A stretch of 35,757 nt of DNA from assembly GCA_023137595.1 (NCBI GenBank), contig JAGLOZ010000013.1:1-35757 (forward strand), in the 5' to 3' direction. Both the position numbers and the translations under genes were made by a program. Within the stretch, counting starts at the first letter, position 1. Every line of letters starts with the position of its first letter. This DNA comes from Minisyncoccota bacterium. Its GTDB lineage: Bacteria; Patescibacteriota; Minisyncoccia; JAHIHE01; JAGLIN01. The notes under the pieces were generated by a model. It ran no database searches and was not told where the DNA came from. It worked only from the letters and a program-made list of their open reading frames with translations. Positions 6,351 through 13,245 of this stretch are shown here, one piece after another.

Positions 6351-8072
6351 TTACACCTCAATCACCACTGGCAAGATCATCGGTCGTCTTTGGGTCTTAT
6401 TGAACAGGAATTGTCCGATTTGGTCTCTAATATTGTCTTTTACATAAGCCCAGTTTGTATCGTGTTCCGGCGCGGCTTTCTTGTTCACTATTTCAACAAC
6501 TTTGTTTTTTGTTTCTTTGATAAGCTCAGTCGATCCTTTCATATATATGAAACCGCGGGAAATTATATCAGGAGAACCAACAATTTTTCCCGTTTTGCTG
6601 TCTGCTACAATCACGATAGTGAACATTCCGTCTTCGCTCATTTGTTGGCGATCGCGAAGGACGATATTTCCGACATCGCCGACTCCAAGTCCGTCAACCA
6701 TAACATAATTGGAAGGTATTTTTTCCTTTGTTATAGCAGTTGAATTTTTTGTAAGTTCAATGACATTCCCGTTTCCCGCTACGATCGTATTTGTTGGCGG
6801 TATTCCTAGGTTCTCTGCAATATTGGCGTGCAGTCTAAGCATATAATAGTTTCCATGGATGGGCATAAAGAATTTTGGCTTAATGAGATTGATCATCATT
6901 TTAAGGTCCTCAATTTGGGCGTGTCCTCCGACATGGACATCCATCATTTTATAATGCACAACATCTGCTCCTTGCCTATAAAGTTGATCTTTCAGGTTTT
7001 GTACAGTTCTTTCATTTCCCGGAACTACGGACGAAGAAAAGATAACAGTATCCGCTTTTTTGATTTGAACATGTCTGTGCTCTTTGTTTACGATTCTCAT
7101 TAAAACCGCTTTTCCTTCTCCCTGCGCTCCTGTGCACATTAGGGAAATTTTGTCGTCAGGATAATTTTTCATTTGTTCCGGTCTGATGATCGTTCCTCTT
7201 CTGAATTTTAGGTAGCCCAGCTTATTCGCAATTTCAATATTAGTTCTCATGCTGTAGCCGTCAATAGCAACTTTTCTTCCGTATTTTTCGGAAATAGTGA
7301 TAATTTGCTGAATTCTGCTGATGAGCGATGAAAAAGTCGCTACGATAATTCTTCCTTTTGCTTTTGAAATAATTATATCAATAGTTTTTTGTATTTCCTG
7401 TTCGCTTACGGAGTGGCCGGGGTGCTCAGCTCCAGTGCTGTCAGACATCAAAGCAAGGACGCCTTGTGATCCAAGCTGGGCAATGCGCCCAATATCTGCC
7501 GGTTTATCTGTTGTCGGGCTGTGATCAAATTTGAAATCCCCGGTATGGATAACGAGTCCTTCCGGCGTGTAAATTGCCATACCCAAAACATCAGGAATGT
7601 TATGATTTACATGAAAAAATTCAACTCTGAAATTTCCCAGACTAACTTTGCTTTCAAAATTTACAACTTTTAAATTAAGAGAACTTACATTTGGATAATC
7701 TTCTTGTTTCTTTTTTATAATTCCCGCGGTCAGCGCGGCTGTGAACATTGGAGGATTTCCAAGTCTCGGCATAAGGTGGGGGATAGCTCCAATATGGTCC
7801 ATATGTCCATGAGTGATAAAGACGCCTTTTATATTTCGCTCTTTTCCCTTTAGATATTTTATATTTGGAATGATGTAATCAATTCCAGGCATATCTTCTT
7901 CCGGAAATTGCAATCCCATATCAATGATTATAATATCATTGCCATATTCAAATAAGGTCATATTTCTGCCGACCTCTTCAAGTCCGCCAAGAGGAATGAT
8001 GCGTAATTTTTTGGCAGTTTGCCTTGTAGGTGTTATTTTTCTAAAAGGTTTTGTTTGTTTTTGTTGAATCAT
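6351..8072 (-). CDS. rnj: Ribonuclease J
   Basis: Metallo-beta-lactamase/beta-CASP nuclease with 5'-3' exo- and endonuclease activity on RNA, a central mRNA decay and rRNA maturation enzyme in bacteria lacking RNase E. The zinc motif HGHMDH is at residues 88-93. Further ligands lie in HVNHNIPD and HTGDFKFD. The beta-CASP part includes ATFSS and the later HVGGHAQ and HGNYYM segments. At 573 residues it is full length, with the usual C-terminal domain ending RRPMILPVVIEV. The start ATG has no Shine-Dalgarno, as for many genes here. The N-terminal ~20 residues are basic and may be disordered. It is probably monocistronic, bounded by repeats on both sides. Confidence 0.96.
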   Translation of the reverse strand: MIQQKQTKPFRKITPTRQTAKKLRIIPLGGLEEVGRNMTLFEYGNDIIIIDMGLQFPEEDMPGIDYIIPNIKYLKGKERNIKGVFITHGHMDHIGAIPHLMPRLGNPPMFTAALTAGIIKKKQEDYPNVSSLNLKVVNFESKVSLGNFRVEFFHVNHNIPDVLGMAIYTPEGLVIHTGDFKFDHSPTTDKPADIGRIAQLGSQGVLALMSDSTGAEHPGHSVSEQEIQKTIDIIISKAKGRIIVATFSSLISRIQQIITISEKYGRKVAIDGYSMRTNIEIANKLGYLKFRRGTIIRPEQMKNYPDDKISLMCTGAQGEGKAVLMRIVNKEHRHVQIKKADTVIFSSSVVPGNERTVQNLKDQLYRQGADVVHYKMMDVHVGGHAQIEDLKMMINLIKPKFFMPIHGNYYMLRLHANIAENLGIPPTNTIVAGNGNVIELTKNSTAITKEKIPSNYVMVDGLGVGDVGNIVLRDRQQMSEDGMFTIVIVADSKTGKIVGSPDIISRGFIYMKGSTELIKETKNKVVEIVNKKAAPEHDTNWAYVKDNIRDQIGQFLFNKTQRRPMILPVVIEV

Positions 8073-8103
8073 AATTTAGTATTTATTGGTTAGTATTTAA
8101 TTT

Positions 8104-8148
8104 GTCATCCTGAATTTGTCTGCCAATAGGCAAGCTTGCTTCAGGATC
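8104..8148. repeat. Palindromic repeat (GTCATCCTGAA family)
   Basis: GTCATCCTGAATTTGTC closes back on AAGCTTGCTTCAGGATC. Related short palindromes lie at 8293-8318, 18621-18646, 18751-18775, 20801-20848 and 24602-24770. Confidence 0.65.
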
Positions 8149-8292
8149 TTTGTTATATTACATTTTGACTTATCCTATTTACGCCATACTTTCATTTACG
8201 ACGCAAATATAATTTTTTTTAATACAATTGTTGCATTTTTAGTTTATTCAAAAGCTTAATGTCTTGTAGTTTTAATTGATGTAAAGGAAAGT

Positions 8293-8318
8293 AGATTCTG
8301 AAACAAGTTCAGAATGAC
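8293..8318. repeat. Short palindrome (ATTCTGAA family)
   Basis: AGATTCTGAAACAAGTTCAG and AATGAC: a short member of the same family, located 3' of the tRNA pair. Confidence 0.5.
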
Positions 8319-8350
8319 AATAATGGTTATAGTTGTTTGATATTGCTCTG

Positions 8351-8422
8351 CGCCGGAGAGAGGACTTGAACCTCCATGGGATTTAAGTCCACAGCGACCT
8401 GAACGCGGAGACTGCCCCGCAC
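8351..8422 (-). pseudogene. Degenerate tRNA-like sequence
   Basis: Minus strand, just 3' of tRNA-Leu. A good T-arm is present (GGAGG-TTCAAGT-CCTCT) followed by CTCCGGC as a 3' acceptor strand, but no GCCGGAG 5' strand exists upstream. A GACTTAAATCC segment could be a long variable arm or a damaged UAA anticodon arm, and GCGTTCAGGTCGC resembles an anticodon arm. Instead of a D-arm there is a perfect hairpin, GCGGGG-CAGT-CTCCGC. It looks like a truncated or recombined class II tRNA rather than a functional one, though a noncanonical tRNA cannot be excluded. Confidence 0.45.
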
Positions 8423-8432
8423 TTTTGAATTG

Positions 8433-8516
8433 TGGGGATGGGGAGAGTCGAACTCCCACGATATTGCTATCACTGGCACCTGAAGCCAGCGCGTCTGCCA
8501 ATTCCGCCACACCCCC
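8433..8516 (-). tRNA. tRNA-Leu (anticodon CAG)
   Basis: An 84-nt class II tRNA. Acceptor GGGGGTG pairs with CATCCCC (one G-T), the D-arm follows (GCGGAATTGGCAGACGC), then the anticodon arm CTGGC-TTCAGGT-GCCAG with anticodon CAG, a long variable arm, and T-arm GGGAG-TTCGACT-CTCCC. The discriminator is A, as expected for leucine. CCA is not encoded. It decodes CUG. Confidence 0.95.
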
Positions 8517-8565
8517 GAATTAACTTATAACTAATAACAAATAACTGATAACAGTTGGATTCAGT

Positions 8566-8690
8566 CCCTGGTTCTCTGTATTGGTTTAATGTCTCTGACT
8601 TGAAACCAATATTTCTTTTTTAATAATTTTTCACAGAAACTTTTGGCTCAGGTTGAAGAAATTGAACTAACGATAAATTCAAGAATATAT
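8566..8690 (+). repeat. Diverged copy of the 721-920 repeat
   Basis: GGTTTAATGTCTCTGACTTG, a run to AATAATTTTTC, then ACTTTTGGCTCAGGTTGA follow the order of the 721-1119 units but with many changes and no intact palindrome. Confidence 0.4.
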
Positions 8691-8718
8691 ATTTAATATT
8701 TTTTGCAAATTAACAATA

Positions 8719-8744
8719 AATAATATTTTAATTAAAATATTATT
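8719..8744. repeat. 26-bp AT-only palindrome
   Basis: Perfect dyad of 13 bases each side centred on TTAATTAA, about 34 bp before the gene at 8778. It could be an operator or a weak bidirectional terminator. Confidence 0.5.
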
Positions 8745-8777
8745 AAATAAAAATAAGGGGGTCTAAAAATAATAAAC

Positions 8778-9086
8778 GTGAATGATATGGATGAATTGGC
8801 TGAATATGAATCCTCCGATATTTTAAAAACAAAAAATATTGAAGAAATTGTAAGTAAAATCTCAAAAATAAAAGAACTTCTATTACTAAAAAAAGAATGG
8901 TTTTTAGTAGATGATGGAAATAAAATAGAAATTAAAATCTTTAAAATAAAAAACAAAATCCATTGTCAGATTGAAGATACAAAACAGCGTGATTATCTGT
9001 CGTTATTATTGGCAAAATTGGAGGAATTATTAAACACAAAAGAAAATTTGTTGTTTGATAAAATAGATAAAGAAATAACTAACTAA
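8778..9086 (+). CDS. Small charged protein, function unknown
   Basis: A 102-residue protein rich in lysine, glutamate and isoleucine, predicted mostly helical at both ends with a central strand-like part (EWFLVDDGNKIEIKIFKI). No motif, signal or membrane segment is seen and I recognise no family. The start is uncertain: a GTG at 8778 lies 15 nt after AAGGGGG, while an in-frame ATG at 8787 is further still. The stop is followed by four tandem TAAC units. It is convergent with pgi. Coding status is supported mainly by its length in an AT-rich background and by the preceding purine-rich site. Confidence 0.5.
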   Translation: MNDMDELAEYESSDILKTKNIEEIVSKISKIKELLLLKKEWFLVDDGNKIEIKIFKIKNKIHCQIEDTKQRDYLSLLLAKLEELLNTKENLLFDKIDKEITN

Positions 9087-9139
9087 CTAACTAACAAAGA
9101 TAATTATCTGTTTGATAAACTTTATTTCTTTGTTCATTT

Positions 9140-10360
9140 TTATTTCCCAATCTTCTCCACAATCCCAAAAATATTTTCCTTGCTTTTCTCAACTCCCGGT
9201 TGGTCGCAAGGATTGACGCCTCGCAATAGAGCGGAATAGAAAGTGAAATAATAAAAGAAGGCCATAAATTTGCCAATCGTATATGGTGAAATTTCATCAA
9301 GTTCAAGGTGGATCGCTGGAATATTATTATCAATGACATCCTGCCATGTTCCTTGAAACTCGGCTTTGATCATATCTTGAAGAGAAAGATCATCTAAACT
9401 TTCCAAAGTTATATTTCGGCATTTGATATTTTTCAAATTATCTTCAACCTTTAGATTTTCCTTGTGAACAGGATTTTTAACAGTAATAAAAAATCCCAGC
9501 GAATTTTTTCTTCCGGAAATAAATCGTTGCAGAGTGTGGTGCTGGTTTTCCGGCGCTTCTCCGCCATAGATCGTTTGTCCAAGCTCTTTCTTGCAAACAC
9601 TTTCATGGTAGAGTTGGACAATAAGATTGTAAAAACCGAATAATTTTTTTGAATAAACTGACAAGAATAGTTCAGTGTATCCTACTTTTTCAAGTTTGTC
9701 AAGAGTAAGGGCAAGTTGTAGAGCTGGATTATTTTCAAGCTCTGATCGCAGACCGCAAGTCAAATACATATCTTTTCCGCCTTTTACCATTTTTTTTGCG
9801 TCTATGCCGATAATTTCAGTCGTAGTAAGGGCAGATTCTGTCAGGCCTGTGTATCTGTCAGTTATCTCTGTTTTTGGATAAAAAGAAACATCAAGATCTT
9901 TTGCTTTTCTGATCTGATTCAACGCGCCGTCGTTGTCTTCGGTAATTGCCAGAATCGGATAATCTTTGAAGGCGAAATAGTTGGCAAGCACTTGAATCCT
10001 TGTCCCTGATTTGCTGGTTAAAATGACAAGCGTATTTTCAGGAGAGCATTTCTTTTTTAATTTGTGAATATAAGCGGGATCTTCCGTGTCTAACAAATAC
10101 ACATTTTTATCGCTTATTTCTCCTAGCGTGCTGTAAATCCCCCGAAAATTGGAAATCGCTCCGCCATTTCCTTCCACAATAATATTTTTTGTATTCTTAT
10201 ATTTCTCTTTCTTTCTTTTTAGCTCATCTAAATTTGGAGTGTATTTCGCAAATCTCGGCACAGGCGTATTCTTTATTTTCTCAATCTCTTTTTTAAATTC
10301 TGGAAAAGATAAATCTATAGTGGAATGATTGAGATTTAAATTGAGTTTTGAGGTTGACAT
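9140..10360 (-). CDS. pgi: Glucose-6-phosphate isomerase (SIS-fold)
   Basis: Interconverts glucose-6-phosphate and fructose-6-phosphate in the cytoplasm, at the start of glycolysis. The SIS fold is visible: a glycine-rich NIIVEGNGGAISNFRG near residue 60, then TSKSGTRIQV (about 114-123), the phosphate-binding serine/threonine loop. The late motif GGEAPENQHHTLQRF matches the PGI pattern of catalytic glutamate and histidine. At 406 residues it is shorter than E. coli Pgi (about 550) and near the compact bacterial/archaeal forms. A bifunctional phosphoglucose/phosphomannose isomerase is an alternative, but the ENQHHTLQ motif favours PGI. The gene is not in a visible glycolytic operon; repeats lie upstream (10388-10554). 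Confidence 0.82.
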   Translation of the reverse strand: MSTSKLNLNLNHSTIDLSFPEFKKEIEKIKNTPVPRFAKYTPNLDELKRKKEKYKNTKNIIVEGNGGAISNFRGIYSTLGEISDKNVYLLDTEDPAYIHKLKKKCSPENTLVILTSKSGTRIQVLANYFAFKDYPILAITEDNDGALNQIRKAKDLDVSFYPKTEITDRYTGLTESALTTTEIIGIDAKKMVKGGKDMYLTCGLRSELENNPALQLALTLDKLEKVGYTELFLSVYSKKLFGFYNLIVQLYHESVCKKELGQTIYGGEAPENQHHTLQRFISGRKNSLGFFITVKNPVHKENLKVEDNLKNIKCRNITLESLDDLSLQDMIKAEFQGTWQDVIDNNIPAIHLELDEISPYTIGKFMAFFYYFTFYSALLRGVNPCDQPGVEKSKENIFGIVEKIGK

Positions 10361-10387
10361 GGGACTATATTGTTAAATTGTTAAATC

Positions 10388-10428
10388 CGTTGGCTTCATA
10401 TTCTGTGTGGAGCCTTTTGTGATTTCAG
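10388..10428 (-). repeat. Half-unit palindromic repeat (GAAATCACAAAAGGCTCC family)
   Basis: Reverse complement of the 6258-6296 unit with two changes. It lies between pgi and the REP-like element at 10470. Confidence 0.7.
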
Positions 10429-10469
10429 GAAAGATTATCCCAAGTCGATGAATTATGCGAAACTAAATT

Positions 10470-10554
10470 CGGGATTGCCAGAGCCTGCCCTCCGCGATAG
10501 CCGAATGGGTCGTCTTCTCACTCGCTACGCTCATTTAGGCTCCTCACAATGACA
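10470..10554. repeat. REP-like element, TGTCATTGCGAGG family
   Basis: Starts CGGGATTGCCAGAGCC and ends GCTCCTCACAATGACA; an inverse-oriented relative of 16196-16290, sharing the GGGTCG/GGCTATCGC interior. Directly downstream (10566-10597) a TCCTAAAAAGCTA direct repeat overlaps the end of the next gene. Confidence 0.7.
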
Positions 10555-10592
10555 GAATACAACAGAATCCTAAAAAGCTACATCCTAAAAAG

Positions 10593-12209
10593 CTAACCCT
10601 GCTTCCAAATCCTCTTCGTTTTCACATACCATTTTTCAATTCCATTGAATCTGTCAGATGGAATTATGATATTTTCAAGTTGGACTCCTTGGATTGAATT
10701 ATTATGCAAGTATAAATAATTTGGACTGTACAAGAAGATCGCTGGAATGTCTTCAATGACAAGTTCCTGAAACTTTTTGTATTTTTCTATTTTAATTTCT
10801 TTATCTGTTTCTTGTCTTGCTTCTTCCAGAAGTTTGTCAACTTCCAGATTATCATATAAGGATAAATTCAAGCCGGATTCTTTTTTCTGTGAAGAGTGCC
10901 AAAAAGCAAACGGGTCAGGGTCATAGTTGAGAATTTGCGCGAATAGAATTGCTTCATATTCGCGAGGTTTTATATAGTCGTTTCTAAGTTCGTTTGTCTG
11001 AACGGTTTTTATTTCAACTGAAGCGCCTATTTCTTTCCACATTTGCTGGATTATTTTTGCAGTTTCAGAAAGCTCGGTCTGGTCGTGTGTAATTAAAGTA
11101 AATTCTATTTTAATATCTTCTTTTTCTCTAATTCCATCATTATCAGAATCAATCCATTCTGCCGCGTCAAGAGTATTTTGGGCATGTTCTTGCGCGTAAT
11201 CATAAACTTTTATATTTGGATCATGTCCTAATAATTGTGGCGGTATTGGAGATTCTGACGTGCTTCCTTCTCCTGTCAGTATTTCTTCTATCAGTTTATT
11301 CTTGTCTATTGCGTGCGCGAGAGCTAAGCGCACTTTTTTGTCTGAAAGCGCTTTATTTTTTGTTTGATTAAAGAACACCGCAAAATATCGCGGGATTTTG
11401 AGTCTGTATAAATTTGAATTTTCAAAATCCGCAACTTTTTTTTTGTTTTTTGGAGAAAGATAATTTATTCCCTTGATCTCTTTTCGATTAAATGCTGATA
11501 TTGCGTCTTCTTCTTTTTGAAAAAATTTAAATACTAATTTTTCTATGTATGGTTTTTCGGCGTAGTATTCGTCATTTTTGATAAATTCCATAGAACTTAT
11601 CTTTCCGTCCTTGTCTTTAGCAAATTGACTGAATTTATACGGGCCGGTTCCTATCGGTCTCAAATTATATTCGGCTAAAGGAAAATTATTTATTTCCTTA
11701 GGTTCCCATAAATGTTTGGGCAATATTCCAAAATTAAGATTATTCAAGAAAGGAGAGTAGGCATTTTTTAAGACAAACTTTATTGTATAATTATCTATTT
11801 TTTCCGCTCTTATGCCTATCCAGCTTGATCTCAAGATACTGTTGTAGTCGGGATTTTGTATAGTTTGAATTGTATATATTATATCGTCTACGGTAAGTTC
11901 TTCTCCACTATGCCATTTCACACCTCTTTTTATGTGAAAAGTATAGCTTAATTTATCTTCTCCTATTTCGTAATCTTTTGCAAGATCATTGATTAGGTTT
12001 CCTTCTGTATCAAGCTTTAGCAGGCTGGAGTATATAATAGATGAAAGGTCTGAGTCAATGTCATTTGATTGAGATAATACTGGGTTTATAAATCTTGGCT
12101 GTCCTATCATTCCTTCTATATATTCTCCGCCAAAATCAGGAACTTCCTCGGTGTTTTGTATATAGTAAGAAAAACCCAAATAGGCGCTGCTAATGACAAT
12201 TAATAACAA
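10593..12209 (-). CDS. Oligopeptide-binding protein (SBP family 5), membrane-anchored
   Basis: Extracytoplasmic solute-binding protein of the OppA/DppA family, binding peptides for an ABC importer; no permease or ATPase gene is adjacent. Family features include PVLSQSNDIDSDLSSIIYSS and the conserved YTFHIKRGVKWHSGEELT followed by DDIIYTI. Length after the anchor (about 520 residues) is normal. An N-terminal hydrophobic segment is present but the first start codon in frame, TTG at 12209, falls inside it. The frame is open back to 12302 and upstream codons encode a plausible cytoplasmic stretch with KKERRL just before the helix, yet contain no ATG, GTG or TTG. The true start is therefore unclear: a rare start codon, a sequence error or a truncated anchor. 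It follows secG and a yvlD-like gene on the same strand. Confidence 0.88.
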   Translation of the reverse strand: MLLIVISSAYLGFSYYIQNTEEVPDFGGEYIEGMIGQPRFINPVLSQSNDIDSDLSSIIYSSLLKLDTEGNLINDLAKDYEIGEDKLSYTFHIKRGVKWHSGEELTVDDIIYTIQTIQNPDYNSILRSSWIGIRAEKIDNYTIKFVLKNAYSPFLNNLNFGILPKHLWEPKEINNFPLAEYNLRPIGTGPYKFSQFAKDKDGKISSMEFIKNDEYYAEKPYIEKLVFKFFQKEEDAISAFNRKEIKGINYLSPKNKKKVADFENSNLYRLKIPRYFAVFFNQTKNKALSDKKVRLALAHAIDKNKLIEEILTGEGSTSESPIPPQLLGHDPNIKVYDYAQEHAQNTLDAAEWIDSDNDGIREKEDIKIEFTLITHDQTELSETAKIIQQMWKEIGASVEIKTVQTNELRNDYIKPREYEAILFAQILNYDPDPFAFWHSSQKKESGLNLSLYDNLEVDKLLEEARQETDKEIKIEKYKKFQELVIEDIPAIFLYSPNYLYLHNNSIQGVQLENIIIPSDRFNGIEKWYVKTKRIWKQG

Positions 12210-12342
12210 TAAAAACCAAATAAGCCTTCGCTCTTTTTTGCTTAAGACATAAAAAATTTTATTTAATTTTCCTAAAAAACCTTTTATATTTTTTATTAAT
12301 GTTTATTTTAATCAAGACAGGACTTTAATTCTCTGGTCTTGT

Positions 12343-12561
12343 TTAATGTTGCATGAAACTGTAAAAAGCAGTGCCTAAAAATAGGATAGCAAGAATTACT
12401 GTTGCGATAAAAAGAAATTTATCAAACCCTCTTTTGGTTTGATACACATTCCCACTTCCGCCAAAAGTTTCGCTAAGTCCGGCTCCTCTGTTTTGAAGCA
12501 AAATCGCTATGATTAATAATATTGATACTATTATTTGAATTGTGCCTAGTGCTTTGTCCAT
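12343..12561 (-). CDS. secG: Preprotein translocase subunit SecG
   Basis: A 72-residue inner-membrane protein with two transmembrane helices (about 6-23 and 48-68) separated by the conserved loop with LLQNRGAGLSETFGGSG. This loop and size are characteristic of SecG, the accessory subunit of the SecYEG channel that helps SecA-driven export. It lies 49 bp after a small membrane protein and about 40 bp before the open frame of the peptide-binding protein, suggesting a membrane/export operon. No Shine-Dalgarno is visible. Confidence 0.93.
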   Translation of the reverse strand: MDKALGTIQIIVSILLIIAILLQNRGAGLSETFGGSGNVYQTKRGFDKFLFIATVILAILFLGTAFYSFMQH

Positions 12562-12610
12562 ATTGATTTAGTATTTAGTATTTAATATTAAGCTTGATCC
12601 TTAATACTTG

Positions 12611-12961
12611 CTACTTTTTAGAAAATGTTCCGATGAAGATGTTGACGGCGCTAATTACGATCATTCCCCAAAAAGCTGCGGATAAGCTTTCTATATTCAT
12701 TTCCTGGACAAAATAGTCCAATAAAAGAAGCATAGCAATATTTATTACGATTGTAAAGAGTCCGAATGTAAAAAGAATGATTGGCATTGAAATTAGTTTG
12801 AGAATAGGTTTTATGAAGAAGTTTATTAAACCGAAGATAAATCCTATAGTAAGCAAGGTCATAAAACTGTCTTCTGCCAGAGTAAATCCAGAAACTATTT
12901 TTGCCGCAATAAAAATTGCAATTGAATTTGTTAGGATTTGAATTATAAGTTTTGTAATCAT
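12611..12961 (-). CDS. YvlD/phage-holin-4-like membrane protein
   Basis: A 116-residue protein with four transmembrane helices (roughly 3-22, 30-50, 56-80 and 92-112). The conserved core GLINFFIKPILKLISMPI matches the YvlD (phage holin family 4, 4TM) superfamily. Despite the name, these are usually chromosomal membrane proteins of unknown role, sometimes linked to envelope stress. It is probably the first gene of a three-gene unit with secG and the peptide-binding protein. The start is the ATG at 12961, again without a Shine-Dalgarno. Confidence 0.82.
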   Translation of the reverse strand: MITKLIIQILTNSIAIFIAAKIVSGFTLAEDSFMTLLTIGFIFGLINFFIKPILKLISMPIILFTFGLFTIVINIAMLLLLDYFVQEMNIESLSAAFWGMIVISAVNIFIGTFSKK

Positions 12962-13185
12962 AAAGATGAATAATGAATAATGAATACCTTAATATCAAAG
13001 TAGCATATTTTGGGAAAGCTGTCTATTGTTTTTTTGTGTTTTTTGTTGCAAAATTGCCAAAGATAATTAAAATGTGTGACAATTTAACAATTAGTGTTAA
13101 GCATTAAGTAGCGCCAATGCTATCGCATTTGACGCTTAATACTGAATACTGAATACTGAATACTTTATACTCAATACTATCTCCC

Positions 13186-13213
13186 TTGATTTATTCTGAA
13201 ACTGTGATACAAT
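13186..13213 (+). promoter_or_regulatory. Promoter of uvrA
   Basis: TTGATT (13186-13191), 16-nt spacer, TACAAT (13208-13213), about 32 nt before the chosen uvrA start. I see no LexA-type operator. The upstream interval (12962-13185) holds only tandem TACTGAA-like repeats. Confidence 0.55.
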
Positions 13214-13245
13214 TTTATACAGTTTATTTTTCATTTTATATAAAT

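Noticed and set aside
8256-8512. Two overlapping minus-strand open frames of 61-84 codons
   Set aside because: Both run across tRNA-Leu and the tRNA-like sequence and translate tRNA motifs; they are spurious.
12611-12961. Phage holin indicating a prophage
   Set aside because: The family name includes phage holin, but the protein matches chromosomal YvlD-like proteins and no phage genes lie nearby.
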